Shown: positions 24,071 through 33,240 of the stretch, in pieces
How positions within the stretch are numbered: the first letter of the stretch is position 1
Layout of the letters: each line of letters begins with the position of its first letter
Assembly: GCF_003473485.1 (NCBI RefSeq)
Contig: NC_053048.1
Location: 18,167,001 to 18,231,000 of the forward strand
Direction: 5' to 3'
Length of the DNA: 64,000 nt
Origin: Medicago truncatula
Lineage: Eukaryota; Streptophyta; Magnoliopsida; Fabales; Fabaceae
The notes under the pieces: model-generated
Databases searched by the model: none
Told to the model about the DNA's origin: nothing
What the model saw: only the letters and a program-made list of their open reading frames with translations
Made by a program: the position numbers and the translations under genes

Positions 24071-24356
24071 GGGTTAATTAAGTAAATGGTCCCTGTAAAT
24101 ATTCAGAATTTTGTTTTTAGTCCCTTCAAAATAAAATCACATTTTTTAATCCCTATAAAATTTTTCATCAACATTTTTAGTCCCTAGAAAATTTCCCATC
24201 AGCATTTTTAGTCCCTATAAAATTTTGCCATCAACATTTTTAGTCCCTAAAATGCTTAAGAAAAATATCACGGGGACTAAAAAGTATGATTTTAGTTTGT
24301 AAGGACTAAAAACAAAACTGTAAATATTATTTATAGAGACTAAAAACTTATTTAAC
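24071..24356. mobile_element. Foldback MITE in GLR copy 2 intron 1
   Basis: The left part GGGTTAATTAAGTAAATGGTCCC and the right part ending GAGACTAAAAACTTATTTAAC are inverted-repeat arms of the 'TTTTTAGTCCC' family. The left arm contains four tandem ~37-bp units with CATCAACATTTTTAGTCCCT. It lies immediately inside the first intron. Confidence 0.7.
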
Positions 24357-24589
24357 TTTTTTTTTTTGTGGTTGATGGATTCCAACTTCTCATTATTTAA
24401 CAAACGTATTAATGCAGCGTATACAATTCCCCTCAAATAGTGAAAAAAATTAAGAGAAGAGAAGTTGAATTTATGAATTTTAGATATAGGAAAATCATAT
24501 ATCAACACAAAGTACCTAATTATTAGATATAGGAAAAAATTAATGCAGTATTTTTAATCATATATCAACACAAGTACCTAATTATTTTT

Positions 24590-25435
24590 AATTTACACAT
24601 GTGTTTATATTTTTATTTGTATATTAATACGGGGACCTATTTTATTTTTTAAAATTTATACCAATGTCCGTATTTTTGCTCATATATAATTATGGGTAAT
24701 TAATTATTTTAATTTATACATAGCCTATATTTTTACTCATATATCAATATCGGCACATAATTTCTTTTTGGTTTATATATGTTTCTATATGTATACTCAT
24801 ATATCAATAAAGATACTTAATTTTTTTAATTTATATATGGGTCTATATTTTTACTCATATATCAATACCCGTATATAGTTTCTTGTAAATTTATAAACGT
24901 GTCTATAATTTTATTCATATTTCAATACACGGATATATATATATTTTTTGTAATTTATATTCGTGTCTATATTTTTATTCATATATCAACACGAGTACCT
25001 AATTTTTTTTTAATTTATACCGGTGTCTACATTTTTACTCAAATATTCATACGGCCATGTGTTTTTACTCATATATCAATATATACCTGCATCTGACTTA
25101 TTTTAATTTATGTACGTGTCTATACTTTTACTCATATCGAAATAGCAGTATAAATATATTTTTTTCTTTTGTAATTAATATGTGTCTATATATTTACTCA
25201 TATATTAATACAGGTACCTGATTTTTTTATTTATACACATGTATATTTTTTTACTTATATATTAATACGGGTTCTTAATTTTTTATTTATTTATACATGT
25301 ATCTATATTTTTACTTATATATCAATACGAGTATCTATATTTTTTTTATATTTATACACATGCCTATATCTTTACTTATATATTAAAATATGGACCAATT
25401 TTTTTTGTATTTTATACACATGTATATAAGAGCGA
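24590..25435. repeat. Degenerate ~60-bp minisatellite in GLR copy 2 intron 1
   Basis: About 15 diverged copies of a 55-63 bp unit. The consensus contains TCTATATTTTTACTCATATA, then TCAATACGGGTACCTAATTT, then a T-rich run and TTTATACACATG. Units keep register but vary in length, and one unit near 25050 is shortened. Copy 1 lacks this array, so it arose or was inserted after the duplication. Confidence 0.85.
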
Positions 25436-25936
25436 CTTACTCTTGCTCAAAAAAAAAAAAAAAAGAGCGACTTACTCCTGAAAAAATATAAGAGCGCAAC
25501 ACGCTCACCGGTACGTATGCATGGATATCCTGCTGGCTGCTAGTATATTTATAACACATGTTTTCAGAATGCACAGAAACGTACTCGGCGCTTGCCCGGG
25601 CGCACAATATTGTTGCCTAGCGCTCAGCTCCATGCCCCAGTGTGAGGTAGTGTCGACATACATAGAGTCAGCGCCATAACTTCCTTCTCCAGCTCTCCAG
25701 CGCCATGTTTTTATTATTTCCTTATGGTTTTAGGTCTTCCAACAAGTCTAAAATGATTCAATTATTTTGAAAATCACACCCAAAATATTCTCTATTTTTA
25801 AGGTCCATATGAATCATGATAATGTTTAGACAGTCAGTATAATATTTATATTGATCACCTTTCTCATTAAGGGTTAATTGTGAGAACTTGAGTAAAAATG
25901 AAACATTATAACACAATTACCTTTTCATGAATGTAG
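25436..25936. other. End of GLR copy 2 intron 1 with a GC-richer patch
   Basis: An AGAGCGACTTACTC word is duplicated around an A-run at 25430-25480. 25490-25715 is markedly GC-richer than its surroundings (GCGCTTGCCCGGGCGCAC, GCCTAGCGCTCAGCTCC) and has no ORF of note. Its origin is unknown. The intron ends with TGTAG at 25932-25936. Confidence 0.4.
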
Positions 25937-28644
25937 TTGTTGATCTCTCCCAAAGCTATCAAATGCAGGCCATTATAGGAACTACTACACACAGCGAAGC
26001 AACACTGGCAAGTAAATTCAGTGACACCATAAAGAACATTCCTATCATATCTCTAACTTCACCTATGAACAAACCAGAATTATTATCTCCTAGATTGCCA
26101 CATTTCATCCAAGTAGGGGATGATATTAACCTCCACATGAGATGTATTGCAGCAATTGTAGGAGAATTTAAATGGAAAAAAGTGATAGTAATTTATTAAC
26201 TTAATAATGATTTTTCCTCTGATCCAGAAATACTACTTAGCCTCTCTTATTCTCTAAGACTTGTTGGTTCTGAGATTGATGACCATTTAGCTTTTCCTTC
26301 GTTATCAACACTTTCAGACCCAAAATCTACAATTGAAGAAGAGCTTAATAAGCTGAAAAGAAAGAGTAATAGGGTATTCTTGATTGTTCATTCTTCTTTA
26401 GAGTTGGCTAACATGCTTTGTGAAAAAGCAAAACAAATAGGTTTGATGGAAAAAGGTTCGGCGTGGATTATCCCAAATGAAGTTGCTGGCCTTCTTGATT
26501 CAGTTAACTCTTCTGTTATCTTCAACATGCAAGGTGTTGTTGGATTTAAAACACGCTTCATGGAAATGAATGAGACCTTTAGAAAATTGAAATTGAAATT
26601 CCAAAGAAAGTTTGCACTAGAATACCCTGAAGAAGATAACATTAACCCAAGTATCTTTGCACTTCAAGCATATGATGCAGCTAAAGCTATTGTTGAAGCT
26701 GCAAATAAATCATCACAAGGAAAGTTAAGACTTGAAGAAATCTCCGAAACGATTTTGTCACCAACCTTCAACATAATTAATGTGATAGGGAAAAGCTACA
26801 GAGAAATGGCATTTTGGTCTCAGACACTCGGTTTTTCTAAGAACTTTATTAGCCATCAAGTAATGGAGACGAGAAAAACAAATAATGATTCTAATGGAGT
26901 TTTCAGAACAGTTTATTGGCCTGGAGATCAGATGCAATTGGTTCCTAAGGGATGGACTCTAAGTAACAATGAAAGGTCATTGAAAATAGGAGTACCTTCC
27001 AATGGTGCCTTTAATCAGTTTGTGAACGTAACACACGACAAGCTCATGAATGAAACTTTTATCACCGGTTTCTCGATCGATGTCTTTAAAGCAGTTGTTG
27101 GACTTTTACCGTATGATTTACAATACAAATTTGTTCCCTTCAATGGATCATATGATGAAATGGTTGACCAGGTCTACAATAAGGTATGGTAAGAATTTAC
27201 TAGTTTAAGATGACATGCTTTTTGTGGTTTTTTGTTGTTTCTGCCTTAATAGAAATCTTAAATTTTGTTTATGGTGAAGACATTAGATGGTGCAGTTGGT
27301 GATACAGATATAATGGCATATAGATATCATTTAGTTGACTTCTCACAACCTTATGTTGAATCTGGCCTCCACATGGTGGTTACCGAGCAACCCGAAAAAT
27401 CAAAACAAACATGGATGTTTTTGGATGCCTTTACAAAAGAGATGTGGTTGATGATAACATCAATGCATATTTTTGTAGGAGTTGTTATTTGGTTGATTGA
27501 AAGGGAAGCTAATCCATATCTAAGGGGATTTAGGTCTATGCTTTGGTTTTTAGTCACTGTACTATTTTATGCACACAGTAAGTCATCTAACATGAAATTT
27601 GAGCATGTTTATTTAACTAAAACAAAGTTCTAATTCTTGATTCATCTTCAATTTTCAATATGTAGGAGAACCAATAAGAAGACCATTGGCTCAAGTTGTA
27701 CTAACACCATGGTTATTTGCTATTTTCATTGTAACAAATAGTTTCACAGCAAGTTTAACATCCATAACAATTTCACAAGTAAAGTCATCTGTGTTAGATA
27801 TCCAAACCCTTAAAGAAAGAAATTTACCAGTTGGATGTAATGGAAATTCATTTATTGTGAAGTATTTGTCTGAAGTACTGAAATTCAAGCCTGAGAACAT
27901 TAGAAAATTCAATTCCATTAATGACTACCCTGCTGCCTTTGAGAACAAGAAAATAGAAGCCGCCTTTTTTGTCGCACCTCACGCTAAAGTATTTCTAGCA
28001 AAGTACTCATGTAAGGGTCTCATCAAAGCAGGAAACACTTTCAAGCTTGGTGGCTTTGGCTTTGTGAGTTTCTCTCCTTTCATTATCACTGATTTTTGAC
28101 ATATTGGTTATATTTTTCAAAAACCGAACCAACTTTTGTGTTATATTTTTGGGTTTAGGTATTTCCTAAAGGTTCGAGTCTGGCTACCGATATATCAGAG
28201 GCATTACTAAATATGATAGAGAGTGGAAAAACAGAAAAACTAGAAAAAGACATGTTGAATGGGATAGGGAGAGGAGGCAAAACCAATTGTTCTTCTTTAG
28301 AAAGAAACAAGGGGAAAAATAATTCCTCGATAGGTCTTCCGCCTTTCATTGGCTTGTTTTCGATCTGCTCTACTTTTTCTATTCTTGCATTGTCATATCA
28401 CATTATCTGTTTGTTGGTGAAGAATATAGAGACCTTGGCAAGCCACATAATAGTAATATTGACACAATTATGGAGAATATGGAGATGGATAACCAACTAT
28501 TTTTCTTGGTGTTGTTCAAGGATCATGAGAAGAGTTAGTAATTGCATAGAAATAAGAAATGCAGAGGAGAATGTCACTAATAGCCAGCAAAACCTTGTGG
28601 TGGTTGATCTTGTTGATAGTGTACTTGCTACTCATTCTTCATGA

Positions 28645-29065
28645 ACTATTAATAATGTTTCAAACTACTGTAAAAATTAATCTATTACTGCCAAATATTT
28701 TAAGATTTTGAATAATTACTTTTACTTAGATTCTAGTTGTTATAAGATATAAAATACTTCAAAAATCCTTTAATGTAATTTCTATGTTAGCTAGAATAAA
28801 TAAGGTTAACATGACACATAATGTGCCATATTAATTGCATGTTCCTTTCAACACTATTGATAGAGACCTTGAAATGTTAGACATCCATTCCATGTTACAT
28901 AACTTTGGTAACAAGTTTCATATGTAAATGCTAACTTAATGTAAGAATTCATGCTTAATTTCTTTTGAGATTGCTGCACATACTTATGAAGATCAATGCA
29001 AATTAGTTAGTTTGATAATTTTAAAAGTTCAGACAACAAGATTTCTTTTGTGATTTCTTTATTAA
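28645..29065. other. 3' flank of GLR copy 2
   Basis: No gene. It contains the counterpart of the copy 1 downstream sequence (CTGCCAAATATTTTAAGATT; CATATGTAAATGCTAACTTA), after which similarity fades before the MITE at 29066. Confidence 0.45.
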
Positions 29066-29910
29066 GGCTAAATTATATTTTTAGTCCCTTAATTAATTTT
29101 TAAGTTTCACTTTGATCCCTAATTAATAAAAGTTTTATTTTGGTCCCTTAATTTCATCTCCGTCAACCAATTTGATCACACTTCGTTAATTTTAACTTAA
29201 AATGTTCAAGATGGACCAACATTGTAGGTAGTCAACCAAAGATCTGGTTCAATTTTTAATTCTTAACCAATTGATCTATTTAAGAAAAAAAAGACCTTTA
29301 GATCATGCAAGTCTATTACATCACCAAAATTTTGTAAGAAAAACTTAGGTGTTGTTGGTTCATTATTAGATACTCCCTCCGTCCCAAATTGTATGTCGCT
29401 TTAGGAGAAAATATTTGTCCCAAATTATATGTCGCTTTACAATATCAATGCAACATTAATGTTACTTTTCTTATTATAACCTTAAGCATTTATTACTCCA
29501 TCTTCTTTCAATTATTTCATTTATCTTTCCCATATTATTTATTAAGGACAATTTTGTAAAACAACTCATAATATCTCTTTTCCACACAATATTAATTGTA
29601 TTTCTTAATATGTGCGAAATGCCCAAAACGTCATACAATTTGGGACGGAGGGAGTATAATAGATTTGCATAATCTAAAGATCTCTTTTCTCTTAAAAAGA
29701 TCAAACGGTTAAAAATTAAAAATCTGATGAGGTCTTTGGTGGACCACCTATAATGTTGGTCTATCTTAAATATTTTGGGTTAAAATTAACAGATTAGGAC
29801 CAAATTGGTTGACGGAGATGAAATTAAGGGACAAAAGTAAAACTTTTATTAATTAGGGGAGCAAAATGAAATTTAAAAATTAATTAAGGGACCAGAAATG
29901 CAATTTAACC
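29066..29910. mobile_element. Foldback MITE with 9-bp target duplication, carrying a nested MITE
   Basis: The left arm GGCTAAATTATATTTTTAGT and the right arm (reverse complement GGTTAAATTGCATTTCTGGT) are inverted repeats extending about 300 bp, including GACGGAGATGAAATTAAGGG. CTTTATTAA occurs exactly at both borders (29057-29065 and 29911-29919), a 9-bp target duplication typical of Mutator-type MITEs. A second MITE occupies 29371-29656. Confidence 0.92.
29371..29656. mobile_element. Stowaway-like MITE nested in the foldback element
   Basis: The ends are TACTCCCTCCGTCCCAAATT and its reverse complement AATTTGGGACGGAGGGAGTA, 20 bp perfect, with TA at both borders. The interior repeats CCCAAATTATATGTCGCTTT. 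It sits in the centre of the 29066-29910 element, so it inserted later. Confidence 0.92.
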
Positions 29911-30589
29911 CTTTATTAATTTGTTATATGCTTGTTTCGTTTCATTCATGAAGTGTACTTTTAAGAAATGATTGCTACGTAAATATAAATCCACTATAAA
30001 CTTTAGGAAACAAATCACTGCATATTTACGATTTTAATCTTATACCCAATATTTTTGGCATGTGTCCTATTTTTTTTTTTTACAACTTTATCTAACTTTT
30101 TTTGTTAATTTTTTTTTATACGCAAAAAAAACACTTTCACATTTTCTTTTATTATAAAAGGTGATGTCATTTGTCAACTTCGTCTCTTTTCCTTTGAAAA
30201 AACATCATCTTTTTTTTTTTATGAGTTATGATACATAAACAGTAAACACCCTTGGGTGGCAATACACCCCTTGACACCCACACAAAAATCTGACATGTGG
30301 TCATATGGATCCCGCACAAATACACTTTCTCTTTCTTCTTCTCTTCTCTCTTTCTAATACATGGGATGTACAAGGGTGTATGCAATTAAAAGGTGTCTAT
30401 GTAACATTTTCTCTTTTTTATACGTCAAATCATTATTAGCACGTTATTTTCTACAAATAAGTCAATAAAGAGTGTCGTTAAAGAAACAGTTCATACATGG
30501 GCCGATTGTTTGTTACTATCAATTAACCAAATTTAGTTTTCATACAAGACAAATGCATGTCGCTAAATAATTACTAAAAAAAAAAGTTT
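29911..30589. other. Intergenic, AT-rich
   Basis: T- and A-runs with no supported gene. The minus-strand ORF at 30167-30385 is basic and Lys-rich from the A/T-rich sequence and is treated as chance. Confidence 0.4.
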
Positions 30590-31205
30590 TTCATCGGTCT
30601 GTCTTCGGATTCCTGGCTTCTGGATTTGTGGTTGCTCCGCATTTCAAAGAGAATGTTTCAGTTGTTTGGAATCCGCCTTTGGTGAAGGTAAACACGGATG
30701 GGTCGGTGGTGGGACAACATGCGGCATGTGGTGGTATTTTCAGGGATAACAGAGGATCTTTAATGACTTGTTTTGCAGGTAATCTTGAAGCATTCTCTGT
30801 TTTTGAGGTCAAAATCTTTGGTTTTATTATGGCTATGGAGAACGCTCTGCAACAAGGTTACATTTGGTTAGAAAGTGATTCTACTAGTGCATAGTTGGCT
30901 TTTAATAATGCCTCTTTGGTGCCGATCCGTTTGAGAAACAGGTGCCACAACTGCTTTTCAACAGGTTTTCAGGTGGTTTCTTCGCATATATTTCAGGAGG
31001 GGAATAGTTGTGCGGATGGTCTAGCTAATAATGGTCACAGTATTCAGGATGTGTTGGTGATCCACTGTTCTTCCATATTTTATTCAGGAGCCGTTCTTTT
31101 CAGACCATTTCGGTTAGCCTAAATATTGTTTTTCTTTATTTTATTTTATTTTAGTTATGTTTTCTCCTTTTTTGTTCCATGATTTATTTTGAGGGTCAGG
31201 TTTAG

Positions 31206-31239
<34 letters not shown>

Positions 31240-31388
31240 ATCTTTTGTACAAATTTTGCTATTTTTTAATAATATTATTTTATGGGACCACCGGTAGAGG
31301 ATGGAAATCGTGTAGGATGTCAACTTAGTTGGGATGTTCGTGAGTTTCCTTGATGTCTGCATCCATCGATTCAACTAAAAAAAAAAAT
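30590..31388 (+). pseudogene. LINE ribonuclease H-like C-terminus and 3' end with poly(C) and poly(A)
   Basis: The frame from 30628 gives WNPPLVKVNTDGSV, then GGIFRDNRGSLMTCF, EVKIFGFIMAMENAL and LESDSTSA. This is the RNase H-like domain (RVT_3) of plant LINEs, with its DG/E/D acidic pattern. TAG at 30892-30894 interrupts it, and the frame resumes with the closing QEGNSCADGLANNGH motif. 3' sequence follows with a run of 34 C (31206-31239) and a short A tail (31377-31387). The 5' side is lost. No target duplication was found. Confidence 0.8.
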
Positions 31389-31669
31389 GATAACATTGCT
31401 ATCTTTCTTTATTGATTTGAAGGAGTATATATGCAGCTAATTTTCAATTTTTAAGTGTCAGGTCTCTTGATCCTTGTTTATATACTATCCATGCTCAATG
31501 AGAAGTACCGATATTTTTTCAAGAGCATGCCCTTTTTAAGGATGCAGTGGAGTGGTGCAACATCTAATTGGCCAAAATTGATTGTGCATCAATGGGTAAT
31601 GGTAATGAATGATACTGCAAGTAACACAAGCTGATATGTTATAGGGACTATGACTATCACTTGCAAAAG

Positions 31670-31785
31670 TACTCATTTCAGTCTCAAATGTAAGAAATTT
31701 TTTACTTTTATATAGACCACATACATCATTTATTAAATGAATCTAAAAAGTGAAAAGTTTTTTATATTTGAGATTGGAGGGAGTA
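31670..31785. mobile_element. Short Stowaway-like MITE
   Basis: The left ACTCATTTCAGTCTCAAATGTAAG and the right TTATATTTGAGATTGGAGGGAGT form imperfect inverted ends around a 70-bp centre. It belongs to the same CTCCCTCC family as its neighbours but is unusually short. Confidence 0.6.
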
Positions 31786-32484
31786 GGATTTAGAGTGATG
31801 ATAGTTGAAGCATAAATGTTTTTACTTGTTGGTTTGGAAAACTATGGCATACTGACGGTTGCAGACTTGTTGATTAACGGTTAGTATAACCAATTTGGCA
31901 TATTTACCGTAGAGTACCATTTTCATAATTTTATCTAAAATAAAAACCCATTTTTCTAATGCCAAAAACATTTTCTTTTATAAAACAAAAATAAAATAAA
32001 CATTTTCATTTATTATTTTCTCCTAATCTATCTCTCTCTCTCTCCCCAGATCCACCGTCGAGTCTCTCCACAGATTTACCGTTGAGGCTTGTCGCACCAC
32101 CGCTGCGGCTCTTGGACCGTCGGTTTTTCAGATATAGATCTCGATCTGCAACAGATTGTTCTCAATCTACGTTTGTTCTGCATTCTATCTGCAACCATTT
32201 TATTTTCAAACTATAGCTTTCTCGGTATCAATCTGCAACCATTTTATTTTTATTTTTGTAGTGCATTTTTTCTCATAGTTTTGATTCATATTTTGACGAA
32301 TTTCTCTAATCCTAAACCCTAATTTTGAAATTATCATTTCTAATTTGATGCATTTATTTGATTCAACGTTTTTTTTCTTGTGTATTTTGGTTTTGGTTGT
32401 TGGTCATTGACACTAGAAGCATACAACAGAGTTGATCATTGATTTTCATATAGTAGTTTTTGCATTTGTGATTTAATTGTTATG
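31786..32484. other. Intergenic stretch with a leader-like segment
   Basis: No gene confirmed. 32029-32120 has a TCTC tract ending in CCCCAG, followed by GC-richer sequence (CACCGCTGCGGCTCTTGG) with the look of a gene leader or a captured fragment. The ORF at 32089-32322 has no recognisable motif. Confidence 0.3.
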
Positions 32485-32800
32485 TACTCCCTCCGTCCCA
32501 TAATATAAGCAAAAAAAACATATTTTCTTTGTCTCAAAATATAAGTAAAAAAGATAAACTTTTATCTTTTTCAAGATTTTTTTTTTTTATTCTCATAAAA
32601 TTAAATGCAAATTACATTAAATTTTCTCTATCTTTCATTTTTTCCATAACCAATAGCCAATGTAAATTGTTTTTACATCTTTCTATAAAACTTTTTTCAA
32701 AGAAAATACAAAAACTATATTTCAGATTCTTATGTTTTAGTTTTCTTAATAAATATATATATATATTTTTTTTTTCTTATAATTTGGTACAGAGGAAATT
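32485..32800. mobile_element. Stowaway-like MITE with eroded right end
   Basis: It begins TACTCCCTCCGTCCCATAATATAAGC, a clear family end. The right end is degraded to about TTATAATTTGGTACAGAGGAA (near 32776-32796). It lies about 450 bp before the SDH2 start codon. Confidence 0.65.
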
Positions 32801-33030
32801 TTTTCAATTGTGCTCTAATTTTCATGCAATTCTGCTTTAGATAAATATGTAAAATAAATATTGATTGAATTTAAAGTCAATAAATAAAGGATTAACCATT
32901 TAATTGATGCAGCAGGGCGTATTGTGACCACGAGCCTCATACACCTCCAAAGAAACTCCCTAAAATTGAAAAACCAATAAAACGCAGCGTATAATCCACC
33001 ACGTCAATCTCCCACTCCGCCACATCATCA

Positions 33031-33036
33031 TATAAA
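33031..33036 (+). promoter_or_regulatory. Candidate TATA box of SDH2
   Basis: TATAAA in CATCATATAAATTCCC lies 205 bp before the SDH2 ATG. The sequence from about 33040 to the ATG is C-rich and nearly free of G, as many plant leaders are. The start site itself was not determined. Confidence 0.45.
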
Positions 33037-33240
33037 TTCCCAACACGAAAACAATAAATAAACCACAAACACTACCTCCACAATTCCCAAAGTACCCTCA
33101 TAACATTTCCAAATTCCCAAAACAACCATCCCTTTAATTAACCCCTTTCATCTTCTTCCCCCCAACACATCGCGCACTCATAAACCATCTCTCCCATTTC
33201 CATCATTTCCACCACCACCGCCACGTCATCATCAACAACA

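Larger units (their letters stand above)
23756..28644 (+). pseudogene. GLR: Glutamate receptor-like channel, tandem copy 2 with a nonsense codon
   Basis: The same five-exon structure as copy 1: 23756-24035, 25937-27183, 27280-27577, 27666-28063 and 28159-28644, 902 codons in a single frame. The only coding lesion seen is TAA at 26197-26199 (codon 181). Copy 1 has GAA there (17590-17592), inside the amino-terminal domain. All other hallmarks are retained: [41 protein letters not shown], and the M4 segment [16 protein letters not shown]. The exon 3 acceptor is GAAG where copy 1 has GCAG, still AG but weaker. Intron 1 is swollen by a MITE and a minisatellite. A single stop with everything else intact implies recent loss, an allele, or a sequencing error. 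A truncated 180-residue product would lack the channel. Confidence 0.9.

Noticed and set aside
24590..25435. CRISPR-like array
   Set aside because: The repeats are degenerate, AT-rich and without constant-length unique spacers, and this is plant nuclear DNA.
23756..28644. Possibility that GLR copy 2 uses an intron to skip the TAA
   Set aside because: No GT-AG pair in frame around 26197 would remove the stop without deleting conserved sequence present in copy 1.
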